Below, in pieces: positions 1 to 7,885 of a DNA stretch of 30,334 bases. The DNA lies in the NCBI GenBank assembly GCA_034003585.1, contig JAVEYH010000032.1, forward strand, positions 1 to 30,334, in the 5' to 3' direction. Every line of letters begins with the position of its first letter. Within the stretch, counting starts at the first letter, position 1. The notes below the pieces were generated by a model. The model did not search any database. It was not told the origin of the DNA and saw only the letters and a list, made by a program, of their open reading frames with translations. This DNA comes from JAPXSY01 sp034003585. GTDB taxonomy: Bacteria > Verrucomicrobiota > Kiritimatiellia > RFP12 > UBA1067. Made by a program: the position numbers and the translations under genes.

Positions 1-214
1 CAAAAAATGTTTCAAGCGAACAACCCAATGCACGTGCCAACTTCTCGATATTCAAAAGAGAGACATTACGGGTACCACGTTCAATATCTGCGATATATGT
101 CCGATGGAGTTCGGCTTTTTCAGCCAAAAACTCTTGTGTCAGGTCAAGGGCGATTCGTCTAGAACGCAGGATTTTCCCGAACTGAATTAAGATACCGGAA
201 GGAGAACTTGTCAT
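1..214 (-). CDS. XRE-family HTH transcriptional regulator, 3' end outside window
   Basis: The reverse strand from ATG at 214 reads MTSSPSGILIQFGKILRSRR and continues in frame to the window edge, so 71 residues are visible and the C-terminus is missing. Residues about 12-68 form a complete Cro/C1-type helix-turn-helix: 'LTQEFLAEKAELHRTYIADI' is helix 2, the turn and recognition helix 3, followed by 'ERGTRNVSLLNIEKLARALG'. This is the usual pattern of small XRE regulators, including controller proteins of restriction-modification systems and phage-type repressors. The DNA is visibly richer in A+T than every other gene in the window, and codon use differs (TTG, TTT, AAT, AGA), which suggests recent acquisition. 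A perfect palindrome at 261-287 lies 47 bases upstream and is a natural autoregulatory operator. What the regulator controls lies outside the window and cannot be named. Confidence 0.85.
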   Translation of the reverse strand, partial: MTSSPSGILIQFGKILRSRRIALDLTQEFLAEKAELHRTYIADIERGTRNVSLLNIEKLARALGCSLETFF

Positions 215-260
215 GGTTTTATTTTCATCGAATGAAGACTTTGCGTCTATCGACTATAAG

Positions 261-287
261 TGACAATCAAAAACATTTTGATTGTCA
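261..287. promoter_or_regulatory. Perfect inverted repeat, probable operator of the XRE regulator
   Basis: TGACAATCAAAA (261-272) and TTTTGATTGTCA (276-287) are exact reverse complements of 12 bases, separated by ACA. Read on the minus strand, the right-hand edge runs straight into TATAGT (258-253), a 5-of-6 match to a -10 box about 38 bases before the XRE start codon. An operator overlapping the regulator's own promoter is the usual arrangement for autoregulated XRE proteins. No T-run suited to a terminator of the XRE gene is possible, because the gene is transcribed away from the repeat. Confidence 0.65.
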
Positions 288-449
288 GTGGCCCCGGGTG
301 CGGGCTAAAAAACGAAGGGTCTAGTATTGCAGTGCGATCAGACACGCCCTCTGAACGAATGCGCGAAATTGGTTCCCCTCCCCCTCTCTCCCCCTTCGCG
401 GCCTTCGTGTGAGCAAACAATCGCTCCGGGCATAATCTGCTGTCGCGGC

Positions 450-479
450 TTGCCCGCATCAGGGAGAGTGCTTTACACT
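450..479 (+). promoter_or_regulatory. Sigma70-type promoter of mutM
   Basis: TTGCCC (450-455) is followed after 18 bases by TACACT (474-479). The predicted start near 486 gives a leader of about 86 bases with an AAGGAG ribosome binding site at 561-566. The spacing and TTGC-type -35 box are the same as at several other genes in the window. Confidence 0.5.
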
Positions 480-571
480 GATTCGAAAAGGCGGAAGAGA
501 GGCAGCCGTGCCCGCCTGGACGCACGTCCGGCCAGCGGTTGCCTGCGGCCGGAACCATTCAAGGAGCGCTT

Positions 572-1414
572 ATGCCGGAACTCCCCGAAGTCGAAACCGT
601 TGTCCGCGAACTCCGCGCCCAGGGAATGGTCGGTGCCGTGATCCGCGACGTGCGGCTCCGCTGGCCGCGGATTGCGGCCGGCCGGTCGCCCGCATCGCTC
701 GTCCGCGCCCTGCGGGGCCGGACCGTCACCGGCGTGACGCGCCGCGCCAAGTACATCGTGTTCACGCTCGACACCGGCGACCGCCTGCTGATCCACTTGC
801 GCATGACCGGCAAACTGCGCTTCGCCGGCGCGGGGGAACAGCCCGGCCCCCATGACCACGCGCTCCTGCTCCTGAAGGACTCCCGCAGGCTCGTGTTCCA
901 CGACACCCGCAAGTTCGGGCGCTTCCGGCTGTGCGGCGCAGGCGCGGACCCCTTTGCGGCACTCGGCCCGGAACCGCTGGAGCCGGATTTCACACCGGCC
1001 GCGCTGCGCGCGCGCCTCTCCGGCAAGCGGCGCAAAGTCAAACCGCTGCTGCTGGACCAGAGCGTGGTGGCCGGGCTCGGCAACATCTACGTGGATGAAT
1101 CCCTGTGGCACGCCGGAATCCATCCGGAGCGCCGCGCCGACTCGCTCACGGAAACCGAAATCCGGCGGCTGTGCCGGGCCATCCGCGCGGTCCTGCGACG
1201 TGCCGTCGATTTGGGCGGCACCACGCTCGGCAAGGGTGAGACGAATTTTTACAGTGTGGCGGGCCGCCGCGGACGCAACGCCGACGGGCTCCGGGTCTTC
1301 CGGCGCGACGGCCTGCCGTGCCCGCGCTGCGGCCAGCCGATCGCGCGCAGCGTGGTGGGGCAGCGCGGCACGCATTTCTGTCCGGCCTGCCAGCGGTCCC
1401 CTACTTCACCGTGA
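572..1414 (+). CDS. mutM: Formamidopyrimidine-DNA glycosylase (Fpg/MutM)
   Basis: This base-excision repair enzyme removes 8-oxoguanine and formamidopyrimidines from DNA and nicks the abasic site. The 280-residue length is normal for the family. The start at 572 gives MPELPEVETVV, in which Pro2 (the catalytic N-terminal residue after Met removal) and Glu3 are the hallmark; AAGGAG lies at 561-566. An in-frame ATG at 539 would bury Pro2 and is rejected. Other landmarks are the conserved lysine in 'RRAKYI' (K60), the DNA-binding helix 'GLGNIYVDESLWHAGIHP', and a C-terminal zinc finger with C250-x2-C253 and C270-x2-C273 that includes 'RGTHFCPACQ'. The protein is cytoplasmic. The gene has its own promoter and runs head-on into the next gene, overlapping its 3' end by 14 bases. 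Confidence 0.97.
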   Translation: MPELPEVETVVRELRAQGMVGAVIRDVRLRWPRIAAGRSPASLVRALRGRTVTGVTRRAKYIVFTLDTGDRLLIHLRMTGKLRFAGAGEQPGPHDHALLLLKDSRRLVFHDTRKFGRFRLCGAGADPFAALGPEPLEPDFTPAALRARLSGKRRKVKPLLLDQSVVAGLGNIYVDESLWHAGIHPERRADSLTETEIRRLCRAIRAVLRRAVDLGGTTLGKGETNFYSVAGRRGRNADGLRVFRRDGLPCPRCGQPIARSVVGQRGTHFCPACQRSPTSP

Positions 1415-3041
1415 AGGGCACGGACTGCGTCACCGCCATCACGGGCGCGTCCGGCGCCTTTTTGTCCGCGCAGCCGAGGATGAGGTGTCCGGAGGCGCCG
1501 GCCGGCAGCACGGCCGGATCCGCGCGGAGCGTCACCCGCGCGCGCTCCTGGCGGTTGGTCCGCCGCACATCCGAAACCGTGATCCCCCGCTCGGGCCAGA
1601 CCACCACCGTCTCACACCCGTTCCCCAGGCGCGCCGCCAGTGTGGGGCTGAGCACCGTCAGCTCCACCGGCTTCCCGGCCGGCAGGGAGAGCGGCCTGCG
1701 GGGCGCGGCGTTCAGGCGCAGCGCGTGCAGGGTGGGATTGACCTTGGCGGCCGGCTCTTCAAAGGATTGCGCCCGCGCGGCCTGATCCCCCGCGCACCGC
1801 CGCACCGGCACGACAGGCCGCTTGACCGGCTGCCCGCCGATCTCCGCCGTGGCGGTGAGCGGCAGACTGAAGACCGTGCGCGGATACCGGACCCCGTCAG
1901 TGGAAACGGTCATCAGACAGAAGCTCTTTCCGGCGGGGATCAGGCCGCCCTCGCCGGTGATGCCCAGCGGCGGAAAATCGAGGGCCACCCGCACATCGCC
2001 CTCGAACCCGTTCCGGCGCCGCACCTCCACCCGCACCAGCGCGCTGCCGTCGGCGGGGATGTTCAGCGACGCCGGAGTCAGGGTCGCCTCGAATCCCGGG
2101 GCCTGCGTTTCGCCGGCCAGATCGAAACGCAGCGAAGGCAGGGCCAGCGCGTCTTCGGTGAGCGTCGCCAGGCACAACGCGCTGTCCTTGCCGCCCGTGA
2201 AGAGGCGGAGGCGGTCCCGCTCGAGATTATGGCCGGCCCGGCGCACGTTCAGACTCTCCCCCTCCCGCGCCTCCGCAGGCGTCAGCCCCGTGACCAGCGG
2301 CAGCGCGCCGAGTTTGATCCGGTACACACAGCCGTCCCCGCCCTCCGCATCCGGCCGCGCGGCCACCCGCAACCCGTATTCGCCCTCCTCCGGAGCCTCG
2401 AACACGAGCACCGGAGCCGCCTCCCCGTCATACGCCGTCACCGTTGCGCACGGCTTCCCCGCGGCATCCGTAAACGCGAGACCAGGCACAAAACGGTTGG
2501 CCGGAAGCGTCCGCGACTCCGCAAACGCCACCACCGCGCTTCCGCGGGCGGCGCGGAAACGGTACACATCCGCGCCCCGGCCGTGGATCCGGCCGTTCAG
2601 GCAGACCGGCAGACCGGACAGCAGGGCCCCGCCCGCTTCGGCGCGGTTGGTCGCCGGCTCCCTCCACTCCGGCATCCCCCCCACCTCAAACCGCACGGGC
2701 TCGCTGACCTGATACGCCGTGGCCACACGCAACGCACGGATGCCCGGCGCGGCCTCGGGAGCGGCGACCACGCGAAACCGGAACCGGTGCGGCAGGACGG
2801 CGGGCACCTCGCGCCCCTTGCGGTTCCGCGTCACCGTCCGCGCCGGACCCAGAAAAACCGCCTTGACCCCTTCGCCGCTGATTACCGCCTGCGTCACATT
2901 TTCCAGATGCGCCCCGCCGATTTCGACCTCGCATTCCGAGCCCGCGCATACGCCCGCGGGATACGCGTATTCCAGACACGGCTCCGCCGCGAGAATGGTC
3001 CCCCATCCGATCAGTACCCCCCACACGATTCCGCTCCGCAT
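1401..3041 (-). CDS. Secreted beta-sandwich protein with TIG/PPC-like domains
   Basis: The 546-residue protein starts with a signal peptide, MRSGIVWGVLIGWGTILAAE, so it is exported. The start at 3041 was chosen for that signal and for the AAAGGGGG ribosome binding site; the frame extends upstream but without signal or similarity. After the signal, 'YPAGVCAGSECEVEIGGAHL' resembles the IPT/TIG-like opening of planctomycete and verrucomicrobial surface proteins. A region at about residues 150-270 ('DVYRFRAARGSAVVAF', 'EAPEEGEYGLRVAA') resembles pre-peptidase C-terminal (PPC) beta-sandwich domains. Further Ig-like sandwiches fill the C-terminal half. In related bacteria such proteins often sit beside cytochrome-c-containing DUF1549/DUF1553 proteins; here a cytochrome-c fusion (4201-7854) is nearby but on the opposite strand. 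No catalytic residues are recognisable. Family assignment rests on pattern only. Confidence 0.75.
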   Translation of the reverse strand: MRSGIVWGVLIGWGTILAAEPCLEYAYPAGVCAGSECEVEIGGAHLENVTQAVISGEGVKAVFLGPARTVTRNRKGREVPAVLPHRFRFRVVAAPEAAPGIRALRVATAYQVSEPVRFEVGGMPEWREPATNRAEAGGALLSGLPVCLNGRIHGRGADVYRFRAARGSAVVAFAESRTLPANRFVPGLAFTDAAGKPCATVTAYDGEAAPVLVFEAPEEGEYGLRVAARPDAEGGDGCVYRIKLGALPLVTGLTPAEAREGESLNVRRAGHNLERDRLRLFTGGKDSALCLATLTEDALALPSLRFDLAGETQAPGFEATLTPASLNIPADGSALVRVEVRRRNGFEGDVRVALDFPPLGITGEGGLIPAGKSFCLMTVSTDGVRYPRTVFSLPLTATAEIGGQPVKRPVVPVRRCAGDQAARAQSFEEPAAKVNPTLHALRLNAAPRRPLSLPAGKPVELTVLSPTLAARLGNGCETVVVWPERGITVSDVRRTNRQERARVTLRADPAVLPAGASGHLILGCADKKAPDAPVMAVTQSVPFTVK

Positions 3042-3120
3042 TCTGTTTCGCCCCCTTTCCGTCCTCCGCCGCACCCTTTCCCGCGCATCGGTTCTCCCCC
3101 ACGCGCGGCGGTCGGCCTTT

Positions 3121-3150
3121 TTTATACCACACCGCGTTGGACACTGACAA
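3121..3150 (-). promoter_or_regulatory. Sigma70-type promoter of the secreted PPC-like protein
   Basis: On the minus strand TTGTCA (3150-3145) is followed after 18 bases by TATAAA (3126-3121). Both boxes match the sigma70 consensus in five of six positions. The predicted leader is about 70 bases and ends with an AAAGGGGG ribosome binding site. Confidence 0.65.
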
Positions 3151-3211
3151 GGAACCGGCCGGGCCCGCAAGAAATCGGTTGGCGGCAGGGATGCGCGATG
3201 ACCACGCGTTT

Positions 3212-3234
3212 GGGGACGCCCGCGCTCCTGACTG
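3212..3234. repeat. Dispersed intergenic element, copy A
   Basis: The 23 bases starting GGGGACGCCCGCGCTCC here match those at 11812-11834 with a single C/T difference. Both copies lie between genes. Function unknown. Confidence 0.45.
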
Positions 3235-3296
3235 TGCTTCGCTCCAAATACGCCCTCGAATCGCACTCCCCCCCTGCCATCAAACGGTTCCGCGCC

Positions 3297-3325
3297 TTGA
3301 CTTCCGGAAACCCATCTGTTCTAAT
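3297..3325 (+). promoter_or_regulatory. Sigma70-type promoter of the IclR gene
   Basis: TTGACT (3297-3302), 17 bases, TCTAAT (3320-3325): five of six matches in both boxes with ideal spacing. Transcription would start near 3332, giving a leader of about 22 bases that includes AAGGAAG. The -10 region TCTAATGGCGG is identical to that of rnhC on the other strand at 8905-8895. Confidence 0.7.
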
Positions 3326-3353
3326 GGCGGTACATTGTTTCAAAGGAAGAACA

Positions 3354-4148
3354 GTGAGGCGGGTCATGACGGCAGGCAAGGGAAAGCGGGCGCGTCAAAC
3401 CACCGGGGTCCCCATCCTGGAGCGGACGCTGGGCGTCTTGGAGCATCTGAGCCGGTGCCCCGCAGGTGTGGCGCTGAGCGAGATCGCGCGCGCCCTCGCC
3501 ATTCCGAAGAACACGACCTACCGCATGCTCAACACGCTCTGCGCGCGCGGGTACGTCTTCCGTAATGAGGCTGAGCTGACCTACCGGCTGACCCGCAAAC
3601 TGGCGACGCTCGTCTACTCCAGCGCGCAGGACGGAAGCCTGATCGAGAACGCGCTCGGCCCGATGCGCGCGCTGCGTGACCGCGTACGGGAAACGGTGGT
3701 CCTCAGCATCCTCGACGGCGCGGAGGGGATTGTGCTGGAACAGGTCCCGGGACTGCATCCTTTCCGTTTTGTCTGCGATCCCGGCACGCGCCAGCCGCTG
3801 CACGCCTCGGCCCCGACTAAAGTCCTGCTCGCCTTTCTGCCGGAAGCGGAGCGTGAAGCGCGCCTGAAGGGCGTAGGGTTCCCGCGTTTCACGGAAAACA
3901 CCCTCACCGGGGCGGCGGCTTTCCGCAAGGAACTGAGCGCGACACGGGCGCGCGGATACGGCATCGACCGCGCCGAGGCGCTGCACGGCGTGCACTGCGT
4001 GGCCGCGCCGGTGCTGGACCGGCAGCGCCGCCCCGTGGCGGCCATCACCGTGACCGGACCGGACGAGCGGCTGCGGAAACAGGATTTCACGCGGGTGGGC
4101 GAATGGGTGAAGGCGTGCGCGCGGGAGGTGTCGGAGAGGATCGCGTGA
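3354..4148 (+). CDS. IclR-family transcriptional regulator
   Basis: The 264-residue protein has the standard IclR layout. An N-terminal winged helix-turn-helix at about residues 19-80 contains 'ILERTLGVLEHLSR', 'VALSEIARALAIPKNTTYRM' and 'LNTLCARGYV'. It is followed by the effector-binding domain, with 'PLHASAPTKVLLAFLP', 'RARGYGIDRAEALHGVHCVA' and 'APVLDRQRRPVAAITVTGP' as family landmarks. IclR proteins sense small carbon compounds and control catabolic genes. I prefer the GTG at 3354 because AAGGAAG ends about 5 bases before it; ATG at 3366 is the alternative and changes only the first four residues. The gene has a strong promoter at 3297-3325 and is followed 52 bases later by the large fusion gene on the same strand, so that gene is its likely target or co-transcribed partner. 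The ligand cannot be read from sequence. Confidence 0.93.
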   Translation: MRRVMTAGKGKRARQTTGVPILERTLGVLEHLSRCPAGVALSEIARALAIPKNTTYRMLNTLCARGYVFRNEAELTYRLTRKLATLVYSSAQDGSLIENALGPMRALRDRVRETVVLSILDGAEGIVLEQVPGLHPFRFVCDPGTRQPLHASAPTKVLLAFLPEAEREARLKGVGFPRFTENTLTGAAAFRKELSATRARGYGIDRAEALHGVHCVAAPVLDRQRRPVAAITVTGPDERLRKQDFTRVGEWVKACAREVSERIA

Positions 4149-4157
4149 GGGAAGGCA

Positions 4158-4181
4158 GGAACGTTCAACACGCAACGTTCC
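4158..4181. promoter_or_regulatory. Perfect inverted repeat between the IclR gene and the fusion gene
   Basis: GGAACGTT (4158-4165) and AACGTTCC (4174-4181) are exact reverse complements flanking an 8-base loop. Each arm also contains the palindrome AACGTT. The element begins 9 bases after the IclR stop codon and ends about 20 bases before the next ATG. It could be an operator for the IclR protein or an RNA hairpin; there is no T-run after it, so a classic terminator is unlikely. Confidence 0.55.
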
Positions 4182-4200
4182 CTTGTAAAGGGGGAAACCG

Positions 4201-7200
4201 ATGCACCGATGGAGCATAACCTGGTTTTGGGTGAGTCTGGCCGTGCGCGGCGTCACGGCCGAACCCGCGGCGGTCTCCCCGCTGATGCGGGGCGGTATGG
4301 CGGCCATGCCGGTCACGGCGGACGTCACCGGCGCGAAGGAACTGGTTCTGATCGCGACGGTGGGGCCGGACGATTATGATTTTGACCAGGCGGTCTGGGG
4401 CAACCCGCGTGTCGTGTGCGCCGACGGGACCGCGGTGGACCTAACGGCCCGCACGCCGCTGCAGGCGCAGGTCGGATGGGGCACGCTGCGGGTCAACAAG
4501 GGCCTTAGCGGCGCGTTGCGCATCGCGGGCCAGAACCTGGTTTCCGGATTCTGGGCCCACGCGCCCTCCGAACTGATTTTCGCGCTGCCGCCGAACGCGG
4601 TGCGCTTCGAGGCGCTCGTGGGCTTGACCGCGCCGCCGGGCCGGGGCAGCGTGGTTTTCGAAGCGCATGCGGGCGAGGCGCTGGCACAGCGCCGCGCGCA
4701 AGCGCGCCGGCTGGCGCAAGTGAACGTCGACGCGCTGGAACGGCTGATCGCGTGGCGGCTGACGCGCACGCCGGAACAGCGGGCGCGCCTGCTGGCCGCG
4801 CGCGCCAGCCTGAAGGCGGCGCGGACGGGCGCGCTGGACGAGGCCGCCCTTACCGCACTCGAAACGCTGACGCGCACCCTGATGCTCGACACCAACCCGG
4901 CGATCGGTTTCGACGAGATCCTCTTCATCCGGCGCAAAGCGGGGCGGTACCTGCCGCAGAACTGGCAGAGCAACTCGGTGCTGCCCAAGAACGGTCACGA
5001 CAATACGCTGTGCGCGCTGCGCGTGCGGGGTCCCGGCGCCGGCGCGGTGCGCGAACTCCACACCCCGCCGGCCGGCGCTTTCCTCGGCGACGTCGATCTG
5101 CACTGGGACGCGGACCGCCTGCTCTTCTCCTCGACCGGGGCCTCCAACGCCTGGCATGTTTTCGAGCTGCGGCTGGCGGATGGCGGGGTGCGGCAGGTGT
5201 CGCGCGACAACGATCCCGCGGTGAACCACTACGACGCCTGTTACCTGCCGGACGGCCGGCTCCTGTTCTCCTGCACCGCGCTCCAATACGCCGTGCCGTG
5301 CGTGAACGGCTCCACGCCGGTCGCCAATCTCTTCCGCATGAACGCGGGCGGCTCGGAGATGGAGCTGCTGGCGAACGATCAGGAGCACGGGTGGTGCCCC
5401 ACCCTCCTTCCGGACGGCCGCGTGCTGTACCTGCGCTGGGAGTATACCGACCTGCCGCACGCGAACTCCCGGATCCTCTTCACCTGCAATCCGGACGGCA
5501 CCAACCAGCGCGCGCTCTACGGCAGCAACTCCTTCTGGCCGAACGGGATCTTCTACGCGCGGCCGATCCCGGGAGACCCGATGCGGTTCGCGGGCGTGGT
5601 CACCGGTCACCACGGCCACGCGCGCAAAGGCGAGCTCGTGCTGTTCGACATCCGCCGCGGCACGCAGGAGGCCGAGGGCGCGGTACAGCGCATCCCCGGT
5701 TACGGCAAACCGGTCGAAGCCAAGGTGAAGGACCAGCTCGCCAACGGCTCCTGGCCGCTCTTCCTGCATCCCTTCCCGCTGGATGACACGACCTTCCTGG
5801 TGGCGATGCAGCCGGATGCCCAGTCCAAAATGGGGCTCTATCTGGCAGACCGTTTCGACAACATCCTACCGCTGCTGACGGACCCCGCCTGCGATCTGGT
5901 CGAGCCGGTGCCGCTGGCCGCCGCGGCGCGGCCGCGCGTGCTGCCGGACCGCATCGTGAAAGGTGACCCCGAAGCCACCATCTACATCGCGGACCTCCAC
6001 GAGGGCCCGGGCCTGAAGGGCATTCCCCGGGGCGAGGTCAAAAGCCTGCGCCTCTACACCTACACCTACGGCTTCGCGGGACAGGGCGGGCTCTACGGTT
6101 CGATCGGCATGGACGGTCCCTGGGACATGCGCCGCACGCTGGGCAGCGTGCCGGTCAACCCGGACGGTTCCGCGCTCTTCAAGGTGCCGGCCAACACGCC
6201 GATCGCGCTGCAGCCACTGGACGCCGAGGGCAAGGCGCTGCAGGGGATGCGGAGCTGGTTCACCGCGCGTAACGGTGAGTACCTCTCGTGCGTCGGATGC
6301 CACGAGCCCGCGTCGTTCACGCCGCAGACCGTGACCGCGAAGAGCGCCGGCCGGCCGGCCGCCATCACACCGTGGCGCGGGCCGTTCCGCAATTTCGAGT
6401 TCGCGCGCGAGGTGCAGCCCGTGCTCGACGCCTACTGCGTGCGCTGCCACAACCGGCCCGACCCGCCCATGACCGAGCGTTTCGGCGACAAGCGGTGGCA
6501 GCCCGATTTGCGCGGCGACGTCCGGATCACCGACTGGCACACGAAGATGTCGGGCCAGGCGCCCGCCAGCATGGCCGGCAAGTTCTCGGTAGCCTACGCG
6601 AACCTGCACCGGTACGTGCGCCGGCCGGGCATCGAGAGCGATATCCACCTGTTTGTGCCCATGGAATTTCACGCCGACACGACCGAACTGATGCTGCTCC
6701 TGCAGAAAGGGCACCACGGCGTGCGGCTGTCCGCGGAGGCGCTCGACCGGCTCGTCACCTGGATCGATTACAACGCGCCCTATCACGGCCGCTGGCAGAC
6801 GATCGTCGACTCCGCCTCGGCCAAGGCCAAAGAGGCGCGGCGGGCCGAAATGCGCGCGCGCTACGCGGGGATCGCCGAGAACCATGAGACGATCGACGCG
6901 CCGCCGGTCCGCCTCGTTGCCGCGGAACCGCAGCCGGAACCGGCGCGGCCCGCCGGGGACGAGTCCTGCGAGGGCTGGCCCTTTGATCCGGCCGCCAAGC
7001 CGGCCGCGGCCGCCGAATCGCTCGACCTGGGCGAAGGCGTGACGTTGGACCTGGTCGCCGTGCCGGGCGGCGCGTTCCGGATGGGCTCAGCGGACGGCTA
7101 CCGCGACGAGGCCCCCGTCACGCGGGTCGAGGTCGCCCCTTTCCAGATCGGCCGCATCGAAGTCACCAACCGCCAGTTCCGCCGTTTCCGGGCCAGCCAC

Positions 7201-7854
7201 CACAGCCGGCGCGAGTCGCGGCACGGATACCAGTTCGGCGTGCCCGGATACGATGTCAACGGGGAGGACGCGCCGGCCGTGCGGCTCTCCTGGCTGGATG
7301 CCGTCGCGTTCTGCGATTGGCTCTCGCAGCGCACCGGCCGCAAGGTGGTTCTGCCCACGGAGGCGCAGTGGGAATGGGCGGCGCGGGCCGGTTCGGACCA
7401 ACCGTTCTGGTACGGCGGCACGGAAACCGATTTCGCGCCGTACGCGAATCTGGCCGACGTCTCGCTCGCGGATTTCTCGGGGAACCCGTACGAGCCGGAC
7501 CCCGTGAAGGCGCGCTACAACAACCCGGAAAACCTCTACGACAACTGGATCCCGCAGATCCCGCGGGTCAACGACGGCGGGTTTCTCAGCGAGGCGTCAG
7601 GCAAATGGAAGCCGAACCCGTGGGGTCTGAGCGACCTTCACGGCAACGTGGCGGAGTGGACGCGCTCCGCGTACGCGCCCTACCCCTACCGGGAGGGCGA
7701 CGGCCGCAACGCGCCCGCGGGCGGTGCCAAACGCGTGGTGCGCGGCGGCTCGTGGTGGGACCGGCCCAAACACGCGACTGCCTCGTTCCGGCGCGCCTAC
7801 CGCCCGTACCAGCCGGTGTACAACGTCGGGTTCCGCGTCGCGGTCGAGGAGTGA
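4201..7854 (+). CDS. Secreted NPCBM-like / HZS-alpha-like propeller / dihaem cytochrome c / FGE-fold fusion protein
   Basis: A 1217-residue exported protein with four parts. Residues 1-20 are a signal peptide ending 'VRGVTAEP'. About 40-160 resembles an NPCBM-type sugar-binding domain ('VWGNPRVVCADGTAVDL', 'SGFWAHAPSELIFALP'). About 230-640 is a beta-propeller like the hydrazine synthase alpha-subunit family ('VNHYDACYLPDGRLLFSCTA', 'GWCPTLLPDGRVLYLRWEYT'). Two haem-c sites follow: C697-V-G-C700-H701 and C746-V-R-C749-H750. About 950-1217 is a formylglycine-generating-enzyme/SUMF1 fold ('VPGGAFRMGSADG', 'LPTEAQWEWAARAG', 'GLSDLHGNVAEWTRSAY', 'RVVRGGSWWDRPK'). The paired catalytic cysteines expected after RGGSW in true FGE are absent, so it probably does not activate sulfatases. 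GGGGGAAACCG before the ATG supports the start. It follows the IclR gene by 52 bases. Substrate and electron partner are unknown. Confidence 0.88.
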   Translation: MHRWSITWFWVSLAVRGVTAEPAAVSPLMRGGMAAMPVTADVTGAKELVLIATVGPDDYDFDQAVWGNPRVVCADGTAVDLTARTPLQAQVGWGTLRVNKGLSGALRIAGQNLVSGFWAHAPSELIFALPPNAVRFEALVGLTAPPGRGSVVFEAHAGEALAQRRAQARRLAQVNVDALERLIAWRLTRTPEQRARLLAARASLKAARTGALDEAALTALETLTRTLMLDTNPAIGFDEILFIRRKAGRYLPQNWQSNSVLPKNGHDNTLCALRVRGPGAGAVRELHTPPAGAFLGDVDLHWDADRLLFSSTGASNAWHVFELRLADGGVRQVSRDNDPAVNHYDACYLPDGRLLFSCTALQYAVPCVNGSTPVANLFRMNAGGSEMELLANDQEHGWCPTLLPDGRVLYLRWEYTDLPHANSRILFTCNPDGTNQRALYGSNSFWPNGIFYARPIPGDPMRFAGVVTGHHGHARKGELVLFDIRRGTQEAEGAVQRIPGYGKPVEAKVKDQLANGSWPLFLHPFPLDDTTFLVAMQPDAQSKMGLYLADRFDNILPLLTDPACDLVEPVPLAAAARPRVLPDRIVKGDPEATIYIADLHEGPGLKGIPRGEVKSLRLYTYTYGFAGQGGLYGSIGMDGPWDMRRTLGSVPVNPDGSALFKVPANTPIALQPLDAEGKALQGMRSWFTARNGEYLSCVGCHEPASFTPQTVTAKSAGRPAAITPWRGPFRNFEFAREVQPVLDAYCVRCHNRPDPPMTERFGDKRWQPDLRGDVRITDWHTKMSGQAPASMAGKFSVAYANLHRYVRRPGIESDIHLFVPMEFHADTTELMLLLQKGHHGVRLSAEALDRLVTWIDYNAPYHGRWQTIVDSASAKAKEARRAEMRARYAGIAENHETIDAPPVRLVAAEPQPEPARPAGDESCEGWPFDPAAKPAAAAESLDLGEGVTLDLVAVPGGAFRMGSADGYRDEAPVTRVEVAPFQIGRIEVTNRQFRRFRASHHSRRESRHGYQFGVPGYDVNGEDAPAVRLSWLDAVAFCDWLSQRTGRKVVLPTEAQWEWAARAGSDQPFWYGGTETDFAPYANLADVSLADFSGNPYEPDPVKARYNNPENLYDNWIPQIPRVNDGGFLSEASGKWKPNPWGLSDLHGNVAEWTRSAYAPYPYREGDGRNAPAGGAKRVVRGGSWWDRPKHATASFRRAYRPYQPVYNVGFRVAVEE

Positions 7855-7885
7855 GCCGCCCGGCGGTCCTTTACCGGAATCCGCT

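Larger units (their letters stand above)
215..571. other. Intergenic region between the XRE gene and mutM
   Basis: This divergent spacer of about 357 bases holds the palindrome at 261-287 on the XRE side and the mutM promoter (450-479) and ribosome binding site (aaggag, 561-566) on the other. Base composition changes from A+T-rich to G+C-rich at about 288-300, which may mark the edge of an acquired segment. The C/T-rich stretch at about 374-396 has no recognisable function. Open frames here have no family resemblance and no ribosome binding site, so I do not call a gene. Confidence 0.6.
3042..3353. other. Divergent intergenic region with two promoters and a repeat copy
   Basis: This 312-base spacer carries a minus-strand promoter at 3121-3150, a plus-strand promoter at 3297-3325 and one copy of a dispersed 23-base element at 3212-3234. 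The IclR ribosome binding site is at about 3343-3349. Nothing coding is supported here. Confidence 0.6.

Noticed and set aside
327..641. Small open frames between the XRE gene and mutM
   Set aside because: No ribosome binding site, no resemblance to a known family, and they overlap the mutM promoter and start.
954..4148. A 1064-codon open frame on the plus strand spanning mutM, the opposite-strand surface protein and the IclR gene
   Set aside because: Only the last 264 codons (IclR) look like a protein. The rest is an antisense or out-of-frame shadow caused by high GC, rich in Arg/Ala/Pro with no domain.
5240..5500. Possible bacterial sulfatase or sulfatase-FGE pair suggested by the FGE-like domain
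   Set aside because: No C/S-x-P-x-R sulfatase signature or sulfatase gene is visible in the window, and the FGE domain lacks its catalytic cysteines.
7855..7885. CCGC/GCGG mini-hairpin between the convergent fusion gene and rnhC
   Set aside because: Four-base stem without a T-run; expected by chance at this GC content.
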